DNA from: Actinomycetota bacterium
GTDB taxonomy: Bacteria; Actinomycetota; Nitriliruptoria; Nitriliruptorales; Nitriliruptoraceae
Length of the DNA: 64,000 bases
Assembly (NCBI GenBank): GCA_019347575.1
Contig: JAHWKY010000001.1
Span: 124,001 to 188,000 of the forward strand
Direction: 5' to 3'
Part shown: in pieces, positions 56,783 through 64,000 of the stretch
Layout: every line of letters starts with the position of its first letter
Numbering within the stretch: the first letter of the stretch is position 1
The notes under the pieces: model-generated
Database searches by the model: none
Told to the model about the DNA's origin: nothing
The model's input: only the letters and a program-made list of their open reading frames with translations
Translations under genes and position numbers: made by a program

Positions 56783-57742
56783 TCAGGCGGACCGTCGGGA
56801 GATGGCGTCGGCGATGGCGAGGGTGCGGCGGGCCTGCTCGACGTGGAGGTTCTCGATCATCCGTCCGTCCACGGTGACCACGCCCCGCCCCGCTGCCTCC
56901 GCTTCCTCGAACGCCGCGATGACCCGCTGCGCCTGGGACACCGCCTCCTCCGACGGCGCCCAGACCCGGTTGGCAGGTCCGAGCTGCTTGGGGTGGATCA
57001 GCGTCTTGCCGTCGAAGCCGAGCTGGCGGCCCTGCACGCACTCGGCCTCGAAGCCGTCCGTGTCCTCGAGGTCGTTGAACACGCCGTCGAGGATGGCCTT
57101 GCCGGCGAGCCGCGCCCCGAGCACGCACCGCGACAGGGCGCTGAGCAGCGGGGCGCGGCCCGGGACGAACTCCGCCCGCAGCTCCTTCACGAGGTCGTTG
57201 GTGCCCATCACGAGCACCGCGAGCCGCTCGTGCGCGGCGATGTCGGCGACGCTGGTGACCCCGGCGGGAGTCTCGATCATCGCCCAGATCGCCAGGGTGT
57301 CGGGCGCCCCGCCGGCCTCGAGTGCTCGGGCGACCACCTCGACGTCGCCCCGCGCCCCGACCTTGGGGACCACGATGGCGTCGGCTCCGGATCCGGAGAT
57401 GGCCGCGACGTCGTCGGCGTGCCACCGCGTGCCGAGGCTGTTGGCGCGGATCGTGACCTCGCGGTCGCCGTACGCGCCCGACCTCGCGGCCGTGCACACC
57501 CGGTCCCGTGCCTCGTCCTTGGCATCCGGGGCGACCGCGTCCTCGAGATCGAGGATCAGCGCATCGGCGGGCAGCGTCTGCGCCTTCTCCAGCGCCCGTT
57601 CGTTCGCTCCCGGCATGTAGAGCACGGAACGGCGGGGCGTGTAGGCCTCATCCGCCACGGGCCCGGAACCAGCCGTGGACCCGGACTCAGCCACCGGCCC
57701 GGAGCCAGCCAGAGGCTCGGAACCAGCCTCGGATCCACTCAC
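56783..57742 (-). CDS. HpcH/HpaI-CitE family CoA-ester lyase with hexapeptide-repeat N-terminus
   Basis: 319 aa from GTG 57742 (GTGA overlap, AGGAGG 9 nt upstream); GTG 57658 would give a 291-aa conventional protein. Residues 1-28 are a repeat, then [40 protein letters not shown] (metal Glu/Asp), [18 protein letters not shown] and [12 protein letters not shown]-terminal [20 protein letters not shown] fits CitE-like lyases. It probably cleaves a malyl-CoA-type or 3-hydroxyacyl-CoA thioester. It pairs with a second lyase. Confidence 0.9.
   Translation of the reverse strand: MSGSEAGSEPLAGSGPVAESGSTAGSGPVADEAYTPRRSVLYMPGANERALEKAQTLPADALILDLEDAVAPDAKDEARDRVCTAARSGAYGDREVTIRANSLGTRWHADDVAAISGSGADAIVVPKVGARGDVEVVARALEAGGAPDTLAIWAMIETPAGVTSVADIAAHERLAVLVMGTNDLVKELRAEFVPGRAPLLSALSRCVLGARLAGKAILDGVFNDLEDTDGFEAECVQGRQLGFDGKTLIHPKQLGPANRVWAPSEEAVSQAQRVIAAFEEAEAAGRGVVTVDGRMIENLHVEQARRTLAIADAISRRSA
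57662..57733. repeat. four 18-bp tandem repeats in the lyase N-terminus
   Basis: Units 57662-57679, 57680-57697, 57698-57715 and 57716-57733, each beginning CCCGGA or CTCGGA, encode hexapeptides [18 protein letters not shown] and STAGSG in lyase reading order. In-frame copy-number change is possible. Confidence 0.85.
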
Positions 57743-58806
57743 AGTCCGTACGCCTCCTTGAGCTCGGGATCGCGAGCGGCCAGCGCACCCGCGAGGTCGA
57801 GCACGACCTGGCACTGCTTGTAGGTCGCGTCGTCCTGCATCTTGCCGTCGATCATGACCGCTCCGGAGCCGTCGCCCATCTCATCGACGACCCGACGCGC
57901 CCACCTCACCTCGTCCGGCTCCGGTGTGAACACCCGCTTGGCGATGTCGATCTGCACCGGATGCAGGCTCCACGCCCCGACGCATCCCAGCAGGTAGGCG
58001 TTGCGGAACTGGTCCTCGCAGGCGACGGTGTCGCGGATGTCCCCGAACGGTCCGTAGTAGGGCAGGATCCCGGCGGTCACGCAGGCATCGACCATCCTCG
58101 CCACGGTGTAGTGCCACAGATCCTGCTGGGCGGTTCGGCGCGTGTTGGCGTCGATCACCGGGTTGCCCTCATCGTCTACCCCCGGATCCTCGCGCACCAC
58201 GTAGCCGGGATGCCCGCCCCCGACCCGGGTCGTCTTCATGCGCCGGTTCGCGGCGAGGTCGGCGGGTCCCAGCGACAGCCCCTGCATGCGGGGCGAGGCG
58301 AGGCAGATCTGTTCGACGTTGGCGACTCCCCGCGCGGTCTCGAGGATCGCGTGCAGCAGCAGCGGTCGCGCCAACCCCGCGCGCGCTTCGAGCTGCGCGA
58401 CCAAGCGATCGACGTAGTGGATGTCCTCGGGGCCCTCGACTTTGGGGATCATCAACACGTCGAGCCGGTCGCCCACCTCGGTCAGCAGGGTGGTGAGGTC
58501 GTCCAGGACCCAGGGCGAGTCGAGCGCGTTGACGCGGGCCCACAGCTGGGTGTCGCCGAAGTCGTTGTCGCGAGCGACCCCGACCAGGCCCTCCCGCGCG
58601 GCCTCCTTGTTCTCGACCTGGATCGCGTCCTCGAGGTTGCCCAGAAGGACGTCGACGGTCCCGATCATGTCGGGGACCTTGGCGACCATCTTGGGGTTGC
58701 TGGGGTCGAAGAAGTGGATCATCCGCGAGGGCAGGAACGGGATCTCGCGCACCGGGTCGGGGGCACCGATGGCGAGGGGCCGGAAGAAGTCCTTGGGGCT
58801 GCGCAT
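57739..58806 (-). CDS. HpcH/HpaI family lyase, malyl-CoA/beta-methylmalyl-CoA lyase-like
   Basis: 355 aa from ATG 58806. It starts [20 protein letters not shown] and has [20 protein letters not shown] (metal site), [40 protein letters not shown] and a C-terminal [20 protein letters not shown]. The length and N-terminus resemble Mcl-type malyl-CoA lyases rather than short CitE proteins. It is divergent from a MaoC dehydratase gene and overlaps the second lyase, which suggests hydration then cleavage of a mesaconyl-like CoA ester. Confidence 0.85.
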   Translation of the reverse strand: MRSPKDFFRPLAIGAPDPVREIPFLPSRMIHFFDPSNPKMVAKVPDMIGTVDVLLGNLEDAIQVENKEAAREGLVGVARDNDFGDTQLWARVNALDSPWVLDDLTTLLTEVGDRLDVLMIPKVEGPEDIHYVDRLVAQLEARAGLARPLLLHAILETARGVANVEQICLASPRMQGLSLGPADLAANRRMKTTRVGGGHPGYVVREDPGVDDEGNPVIDANTRRTAQQDLWHYTVARMVDACVTAGILPYYGPFGDIRDTVACEDQFRNAYLLGCVGAWSLHPVQIDIAKRVFTPEPDEVRWARRVVDEMGDGSGAVMIDGKMQDDATYKQCQVVLDLAGALAARDPELKEAYGL

Positions 58807-58968
58807 GGCATCTCCAGCGCGGTCGGCAGGCGAGGCGTTCGGTCAGGTCCGGACTGCTGGCGCGAGGCTGTGGCGCACTACGGTAGTTGGCCCTCGGGGC
58901 CGCGCTCCAAGCCGGGGCCTGGCCCCTCGTCCGCGTGAAGAACCGAGCGTGTCAGCAGGAGGTCACCC

Positions 58969-59478
58969 ATGCCCACGGCGGACTTCGGTCGCTACCTCGA
59001 GGACTTCGAGGTCGGGGACATCTACAAGCACTGGCCCGGCAAGACGATCACGCAGGCCGAGGACATCCTGTTCTGTTCGATCACCATGAACCAGCACCCG
59101 CTGCACAGCGACGACAACTACGCGCAGGCCGCATCTCCGACCGGCAAGGCGATGGTCGTCGGCAACCTCGTCTACTCGGTCGTGCTGGGTCAGTCGGTTC
59201 CCGACGTCAGCGGTCGCGCCATCGCCAACCTCGAGATCGAGAGCCTCAAGCACGCCAACCCCACGTTCCACGGCGACACCATCTACTCCGAGACCGAGGT
59301 GCTCGACAAGCGTGAGTCCAAGAGCAAGCCGGATCGCGGCATCGTCACCGTGCGGACCATCGGCTACAAGCAGGACGGGACCGTCGTGTGCGAGTTCACG
59401 CGCAAGGTGCTCGTGCCCAAGCGCGGACACGGGTTCGATGGCCATCCAGGCCGTCCCGAGCCCAAGGTGGAGGAGTAG
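58969..59478 (+). CDS. MaoC-family dehydratase (mesaconyl-CoA hydratase-like)
   Basis: 169 aa from ATG 58969 with AGGAGG upstream. Hot-dog fold with FEVGDIYKHWPGKTITQAED, FCSITMNQHPLHSDDNYA (catalytic Asp/His pair region) and KAMVVGNLVYSVVLGQSV. It hydrates or dehydrates a 2-enoyl-CoA or 3-hydroxyacyl-CoA. Placed head-to-head with the two CoA-ester lyases over 162 bp, it could supply their substrate. Confidence 0.9.
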   Translation: MPTADFGRYLEDFEVGDIYKHWPGKTITQAEDILFCSITMNQHPLHSDDNYAQAASPTGKAMVVGNLVYSVVLGQSVPDVSGRAIANLEIESLKHANPTFHGDTIYSETEVLDKRESKSKPDRGIVTVRTIGYKQDGTVVCEFTRKVLVPKRGHGFDGHPGRPEPKVEE

Positions 59479-59547
59479 GCTCACGCGACCTCGGCACCAC
59501 GAACGTCACCGACTGCTCGTGTGGACGCCGAGGGAGGAGGATCGGTC

Positions 59548-59949
59548 GTGCTGCTCACCGATGTGATGACGAAGGACGTGCTCACCACGACCGCCGATGC
59601 GACTGTCGCCGGAGCCGCGAAGGCGATGACCGACCGCGGCATCGGCTCGGCGTGCGTGGTCGAGGACGGTCGACTGCTGGGCATCATCACGGAGCGCGAC
59701 GTCCTGCGAGCGGCGGCGTCCGGCGAGGACCTGACCGCGGAGTCGGTCCGCGACTGGATGACGGCCGACCCGGTCACGATCGGCCCGGAGGAACTGCCGA
59801 GCGCGGTCGCCGGGATCCTGCAGGAGCGCGGCTTCCGTCACCTACCCGTGGTCGACGAGGACAGCTTGGTCGGGATCGTCTCGATGCGCGATGTCTGGCG
59901 CTTCTCGTTCCTGCCGTCCGAACCCGACGACATGACGCTGCGCGGCTGA
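59548..59949 (+). CDS. two-CBS-domain protein
   Basis: 133 aa from GTG 59548 with GGAGGAGG at 59533-59540. CBS1 runs LLTDVMTKDVLTTTADATVA to LLGIITERDVLR; CBS2 runs VRDWMTADPVTIGPEELPSA to LVGIVSMRDVWRF. A stand-alone CBS pair typically senses adenine nucleotides or SAM. Its TGA is in the same frame as the downstream nucleotidase, without an ATG/GTG/TTG between them. Confidence 0.92.
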   Translation: MLLTDVMTKDVLTTTADATVAGAAKAMTDRGIGSACVVEDGRLLGIITERDVLRAAASGEDLTAESVRDWMTADPVTIGPEELPSAVAGILQERGFRHLPVVDEDSLVGIVSMRDVWRFSFLPSEPDDMTLRG

Positions 59950-59961
59950 GTCATCGGCAAG

Positions 59962-60513
59962 CTGCGGCTCGGCATCGACCTCGACGGCGTCGTCGCGGAC
60001 TTCAACGCGGGTTGGATGCGGGCCTACAACGTCGAGTTCGGCACCGAGCTCACGAGCGACCTCGTGTCCTACTGGGACGCGCTCGCGGACCTGACCCACT
60101 TCGAGGACATCCGTGACTTCTGGGACTGGGCACGCGACCACGGCGGGCACTCGATCTTCCGCCACCTCGACTGCTACCCCGATGCGCTCCCGAGCCTCGC
60201 ACGGCTGACGAAGGCCGGCCACGAGGTCGTGGTCATCACCGCGAAACCGCGCTGGGCCCTACACGACACCTACGCCTGGATCGCCGATCATCGGCTCCCG
60301 ACCCGCGAGGTCCACGTGCGCCACGACAAGTTCCGTGTGGCGTGTGATGTCTACCTCGAGGATTCACCCCAGCAGCTGGCCGAGCTGCGCCAGCGCCGCC
60401 CCGACACCACCGTGTGCCGCATGGTCCGCCCGTGGAACCGCCCCGTCGACGGGGTCCGCGACGTCGCGGACTGGGCGGAGTTCGAGCGGCTCGTGGTGGA
60501 GCTCGCGGGCTGA
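59962..60513 (+). CDS. HAD-family 5'-nucleotidase-like protein, start codon uncertain
   Basis: About 183 aa if begun at CTG 59962. The catalytic motif LRLGIDLDGVVADFNAGWMR (DxDGV) lies before the first ATG (60016), so that ATG cannot be the start. The frame is open back to the CBS gene's TGA, where GTC ATC GGC AAG CTG follow. VVITAKPRWALHDTYAWIAD and VYLEDSPQQLAEL are motifs II-IV. It resembles NT5C-type pyrimidine 5'-nucleotidases. A non-ATG start, sequencing error, or stop readthrough from the CBS protein are all possible. Confidence 0.7.
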   Translation: MRLGIDLDGVVADFNAGWMRAYNVEFGTELTSDLVSYWDALADLTHFEDIRDFWDWARDHGGHSIFRHLDCYPDALPSLARLTKAGHEVVVITAKPRWALHDTYAWIADHRLPTREVHVRHDKFRVACDVYLEDSPQQLAELRQRRPDTTVCRMVRPWNRPVDGVRDVADWAEFERLVVELAG

Positions 60514-60589
60514 CGTCACACCCACCGCGTACCGTTCGGGGCGTCGGAGGTGTCGGCCATCCGAGGATCGACCCACCGGAGGGATCGAC

Positions 60590-61612
60590 GTGGACACCAG
60601 CGATGTGGACACCAGGCTGTTCCGGCGGACGCGCGAGCAGCGCGAGGCCGAGGAGGACGAGCGTCTCGCCCCCTCCGCGACGCGCGCTCTCGGAAGCAAG
60701 GGTCGGGAGCGTCACGAACCCGAGGACCGGTTCCGTACCGCGTTCCAGCGTGACCGCGACCGCATCCTGCACAGCAAGGCGTTCCGGCGGCTCAAGCACA
60801 AGACCCAGGTGTTCATCAACCCCGAGGGCGACCACTTCGTCACCCGTCTGACCCACACGATGCAGGTCGCGCAGGTAGGGCGTGCCATCGCCAACGCGCT
60901 GGGACTCAACGAGCCGCTGACGGAGGCCATCTGTCTCGGACACGACCTGGGGCACTCACCCTTCGGTCACACCGGCGAGGTCGCGCTGTCTCCCTACATG
61001 GGCCCGGGCAAGGAGTGGCAGCACGCGATCCAGTCGGTGCGCATCGTGCGCGAACTCGAACCGCTCAACCTCACGTGGGAGGTACGTGACGGCATCCGAG
61101 CATCGTCGTGGAAGAACGACCCGCCGCCGGCTACGCCGGAGGGCCGGGTCTGCCGCTTCGCCGACCGCATCGCCTACCTCGCTCACGACGCCGAGGACGC
61201 GGCGCGAGCGGGGCTGCTCCGGGTGGAGGACCTGCCCGGTGACGTCGTCGCGGTGTTCGGCCCACCGAAGGCCTGGATCGACCGCATGGTGGTCGCGGTG
61301 GTCGAGGCGTCCGCCGCGGCCGGCGAGGTCACGATGGCACCGGACGACCTCGGGGCGATGCAGCGGCTGCGGGACTTCATGTTCGAGCGGATCTACCTGC
61401 GCCCCGAGGCCCGCGAGCAGCACGACAAGGCGATCAAGGTCATCCGCGACCTCGTGGACCACTTCGCCGCTCACGCCGAGGACGTCCCCGACACCTACCG
61501 GCTGGCTGACTCCTCCGAGGTGCAGGCGGCGGTCGACTACGTCGCGGGCATGAGCGACAGCTTCGCGATGCGCACCCACGACCGGCTGTTCCGCCCCCAG
61601 GGCCTGTACTGA
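60590..61612 (+). CDS. dgt: deoxyguanosinetriphosphate triphosphohydrolase-like protein
   Basis: 340 aa from GTG 60590 (GGAGGG at 60578-60583). HD-domain metal residues: FVTRLTHTMQVAQVGR and CLGHDLGHSPFGHTGE, then VCRFADRIAYLAHDAEDAAR. It has DRDRILHSKAFRRLKHKTQV and a C-terminal FRPQGLY typical of the family. It hydrolyses dNTPs to deoxynucleoside and triphosphate; nearby HAD nucleotidase genes fit nucleotide-pool control. Repeat B begins 7 bp after its stop. Confidence 0.94.
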   Translation: MDTSDVDTRLFRRTREQREAEEDERLAPSATRALGSKGRERHEPEDRFRTAFQRDRDRILHSKAFRRLKHKTQVFINPEGDHFVTRLTHTMQVAQVGRAIANALGLNEPLTEAICLGHDLGHSPFGHTGEVALSPYMGPGKEWQHAIQSVRIVRELEPLNLTWEVRDGIRASSWKNDPPPATPEGRVCRFADRIAYLAHDAEDAARAGLLRVEDLPGDVVAVFGPPKAWIDRMVVAVVEASAAAGEVTMAPDDLGAMQRLRDFMFERIYLRPEAREQHDKAIKVIRDLVDHFAAHAEDVPDTYRLADSSEVQAAVDYVAGMSDSFAMRTHDRLFRPQGLY

Positions 61613-61619
61613 TCCTGTC

Positions 61620-61714
61620 TTTGGCGACGCCTCATCCGCGTCGTCGATGGAGACGTGGCGGATGGTCCGCCGCCGAGAGCGCGGTCTCGGCGGCTCGGTA
61701 CGCATGGGGACCCG
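61620..61714 (+). repeat. ~95-bp two-hairpin repeat, copy B
   Basis: Gap-free partner of 49400-49494. The stem CCGCCGAGA (61670-61678)/TCTCGGCGG (61685-61693) is identical and the loop differs by one base (GCGCGG against GCGTGG). Confidence 0.8.
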
Positions 61715-61845
61715 AAGTGCTCCGTGAAACAGGGGTGACCGGTGGTGACTGGTCACATCGGGCTACCGAGAACGGTCTCGTCGGGCGATACCGTCGTGCG
61801 ACCGGCCGGAGGACGATGACATCGGCTCCTACAGAAGGATCGCCG

Positions 61846-62067
61846 ATGGAGGGGATGACCGCGCAGGTGCTGGCCGCGATCGAGGCGGAGACCGAGCTCT
61901 CGCACGGGATCGTGGTGGGTGCGCACGCGTACCTGTTCGCCGAGCTCGGGGTGGAACCCACCCCCGCCGATGTGATCGGCTACCTGGTGCACGCTCGAGA
62001 GCAGATCGAGCAGGAGGGTGCGCTCGACGGTGAGTCCGTCCTCGATCAGGGCGGCGACGCCGGCTGA
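61846..62067 (+). CDS. small acidic hypothetical protein
   Basis: 73 aa from ATG 61846 (AAGGA 7 nt upstream); ATG 61816 is an alternative. It is helical and acidic: TAQVLAAIEAETELSHGIVV, HAYLFAELGVEPTPADVIGY, LVHAREQIEQEGALDGESVL. No family recognised. It overlaps the start of the GNAT gene, which argues for coupled translation. Confidence 0.5.
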   Translation: MEGMTAQVLAAIEAETELSHGIVVGAHAYLFAELGVEPTPADVIGYLVHAREQIEQEGALDGESVLDQGGDAG

Positions 62068-62530
62068 CCTGCCGGCGGTCGCGGCCATCCTCGCGCACTA
62101 CGTCCGCACCGCTCACGTCACGTTCGACACCGAGCCCCGGTCGGTCGCGGCCTGGGGCGAGTGGTACGACCAGCACGTCGTCGGAGGGCCCTACCACCTC
62201 CTCGTGGCCGATGTCGACGGGACCGTCCTGGGCTACGCCACCTCCGGGCCGCTGCGACCCAAGTCCGGCTACCGCTCTTCCGCAGAGGTGAGCGTGTACC
62301 TGCACCCCGACGCGATCGGGCGGGGCGCGGGGCGAGCGCTCTACGACGTGCTCCTGACCGTGCTGAGCGAGGACGGCTTCCACCGCGCCTACGCGGGGAT
62401 CGCGCTGCCCAACGCCGCATCGATCGCGCTGCACGAGAGGGTCGGCTTCCACCACATCGGCACGTTCCACGAAGTGGGGTTCAAGCACGGCCGCTGGATC
62501 GACGTCGCCTGGTACGAACGCCCCCTCTGA
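62030..62530 (+). CDS. GNAT acetyltransferase (phosphinothricin-acetyltransferase-like)
   Basis: 166 aa from GTG 62030 (GTG 62018 abuts AGGAGG and is too close). Pattern IRAATPADLPAVAAILAHYV, FDTEPRSVAAWGEWYDQHVV, AEVSVYLHPDAIGRGAGRAL (acetyl-CoA motif A) and ALPNAASIALHERVGFHHIG. The Pat/MddA subgroup acetylates small amines such as methionine sulfoximine; the exact substrate is unknown. Confidence 0.88.
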   Translation: MSPSSIRAATPADLPAVAAILAHYVRTAHVTFDTEPRSVAAWGEWYDQHVVGGPYHLLVADVDGTVLGYATSGPLRPKSGYRSSAEVSVYLHPDAIGRGAGRALYDVLLTVLSEDGFHRAYAGIALPNAASIALHERVGFHHIGTFHEVGFKHGRWIDVAWYERPL

Positions 62531-62539
62531 GGCTCCGCG

Positions 62540-62626
62540 CCGGGAACGCCCGTATCCGGTGGTTCTCGCCGGCGAGGGTGGCTGGCCGGGCCGGCCTCGC
62601 CCCGGAAACCCCCGTATCCGGTGGTT
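62540..62626. promoter_or_regulatory. two direct repeats upstream of serA
   Basis: A 25-bp element containing CCCGTATCCGGTGGTT occurs at 62540-62564 and 62602-62626 (62-bp period). Copy 1 has dyad symmetry CCGG-N2-ACG-N2-CGT-N2-CCGG. The 164-bp gap before serA holds these and no gene. Regulator unknown. Confidence 0.5.
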
Positions 62627-62694
62627 GCGGTGGGTCCGGGCCGCCGGCCGTAGCATGGGGCATCCGTCCGGCCGCCGTCCCGAAGGTCCCGTCG

Positions 62695-64000
62695 TGAAGG
62701 TGCTCGTCGCCGACCCCCTCGCCGAGTCGGGGATCGCCGCGCTGGCTGAGGGCGGGCACGAGGTCGACGTGAAGACCGAGCTCAGCAAGGAGGAGCTGCT
62801 CGCCGTCGTCCCGGCGTACCACGCCATCGTGGTGCGGAGTCAGACGACGATCGACGCCGACGTGATCGCGGCCGCCGCCAACCTCGAGGTGGTCGCGCGG
62901 GCGGGCGTCGGACTCGACAACATCGACGTCGAGGCCGCCACGCGGGCGGGGGTGATCGTCTGCAACGCCCCGCAGTCCAACATCGTGTCCGCCGCCGAGC
63001 ACACGGTCGGGATGATCCTCGCGATGGCTCGCAACATCCCGCAGGCCGACGCGGCGCTGCGTCGCGGCTCCTGGGAACGGTCGCGCTGGAGCGGCACGGA
63101 GCTGCACAGCAAGGTCCTCGGCGTGCTCGGCCTCGGACGCATCGGGGTGCTCGTCGCCCAGCGCTGCAACGCGTTCGGCATGAAGCTGAGGGCCTACGAC
63201 CCGTTCGTGACCCCCGAACGCGCCGCGCGGATGGGCGTGGAGCTGGTCGACGACCTCGACGAGCTCCTGGCTCAGGCCGACATCGTGACCGTGCACCTGC
63301 CCAAGACCGCCGAGACCGTCGGCCTGATCGACGCGGAGCGACTGCGACGGATGAAGCCGACAGCGCGGCTCGTGAACGTCGCTCGGGGCGGCATCGTGGA
63401 CGAGGCGGACCTCGCGGACGCGCTTCGGGAGGGGGTCATCGCCGGCGCTGCGCTCGACGTGTTCGCCTCCGAGCCGACCACCGACAGCCCGCTGTTCGAG
63501 CTGCCCAACGTCGTGGTCACCCCGCACCTCGGCGCCTCGACAGCCGAGGCACAGGACAAGGCTGGCACCCAGGTCGCCGACGCGGTCCTGCTGGCGCTCG
63601 CGGGCGAGTTCGTCCCCACCGCCGTGAACGTCCAGGGCGGCCAGGTCGACGACGTGGTTCGTCCGTTCCTTCCGCTGGGCGAGAAGCTGGGCCACCTCCT
63701 CACCGCCCTCGCAGAGGGCGGGTTCGGTGGCGAGATCACCATCGAGTTCGTCGGTGAACTCGCCACTTCCGACTGCCGGGTGCTGGGGTTGTCGGTCCTC
63801 AAGGGCATGCTCGCCCCGACGATCAGCGAGCCGGTCACCTTCGTCAACGCCCCGCTGCTCGCGGAGGACCGCGGCATCCGCCTCCGCGAGGTCAGCGAGA
63901 CCCACAGCGAGGACTACGTCTCGCTGCTGCGCGTCTCGGGTGTCGGTCGCGATGGCTCGGTGATCCGGGTCGCGGCGACCATGCTGCAGCCGGCGGGGCG
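62695..64000 (+). CDS. serA: D-3-phosphoglycerate dehydrogenase, 3'-truncated by window edge
   Basis: 435 codons present from GTG 62695. Rossmann motif VLGVLGLGRIGVLVAQRCNA near residue 147, catalytic Arg/Glu/His in LVNVARGGIVDEADLADAL, AALDVFASEPTTDSPLFELP and VVVTPHLGASTAEAQDKAGT. After residue ~310 the allosteric substrate-binding (ASB) domain typical of long actinobacterial SerA begins; the ACT domain lies beyond the window. First step of serine synthesis. Corresponds to Rv2996c. Confidence 0.97.

Noticed and set aside
61621-61845. N-terminal extension of the small acidic ORF into repeat B
   Set aside because: The extension reads through the repeat hairpins. ATG 61846 with AAGGA is a better start, and the matching peptide at copy A has no downstream ORF.

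Overview
This is a 64 kb stretch of a very GC-rich, gene-dense bacterial chromosome. GTG and TTG starts are frequent, as are 4-bp ATGA/GTGA gene overlaps and TANNNT promoters set just before start codons. Gene content (mycothiol-era actinobacterial synteny, PF04122 cell-wall-binding repeats, Etf/GatCAB/IlvBNC order) points to an actinobacterium. The PF04122 proteins fused to enzymes suggest a deep-branching lineage such as Nitriliruptoria/Euzebya-like, but that placement is inference. I see no rRNA, tRNA, CRISPR array, prophage or insertion sequence.

Layout. 1-5.6 kb: end of a 3-hydroxyacyl-CoA dehydrogenase, DUF1232 protein, two tandem cyclophilins, small membrane proteins, a zinc alcohol dehydrogenase and a GNAT protein. 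5.6-12 kb: acyl-CoA and B12 metabolism (methylmalonyl-CoA epimerase, PLP decarboxylase, thiolase, MeaB GTPase, acyl-CoA mutase large subunit whose specificity residues look like isobutyryl-CoA mutase). 12-25 kb: surface and signalling genes (a 957-aa delta-60/PF04122/metzincin protein, a diguanylate cyclase, enoyl-CoA hydratase, methyltransferase, hexapeptide acyltransferase, a trypsin-fold protein lacking catalytic His/Ser, a class A PBP). 25-30 kb: MBL hydrolase and a GT4/GH57/methyltransferase operon matching Mycobacterium tuberculosis Rv3032-Rv3031-Rv3030 (methylglucose lipopolysaccharide). 30-54 kb: the same order as M. tuberculosis continues: etfB-etfA, cysteine desulfurase, mnmA, ligA, gatC-gatA-gatB, ilvB-ilvN-ilvC, with lineage-specific insertions; serA follows at 62.7 kb. 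54-62 kb: acyltransferase, a frameshifted AbiEi-type gene, two HpcH/CitE-like lyases with a MaoC dehydratase, CBS protein, HAD nucleotidase, dGTPase and GNAT.

Non-coding highlights. The ilvBNC operon has a promoter, a Val-rich leader peptide and a hairpin: a textbook attenuator arrangement. A ~60-bp repeat occurs five times, only around gatC, gatB and the yjbQ-type gene. Its hairpin 3' arm is the Shine-Dalgarno, and it supplies the ATG of gatB and yjbQ. A second repeat (17-19-nt arms, constant 9-nt spacer) occurs three times between genes. A third, ~95-bp two-hairpin repeat occurs twice. Three genes (meaB, a lipoprotein, a HAD nucleotidase) appear to lack ATG/GTG/TTG starts at their expected 5' ends.
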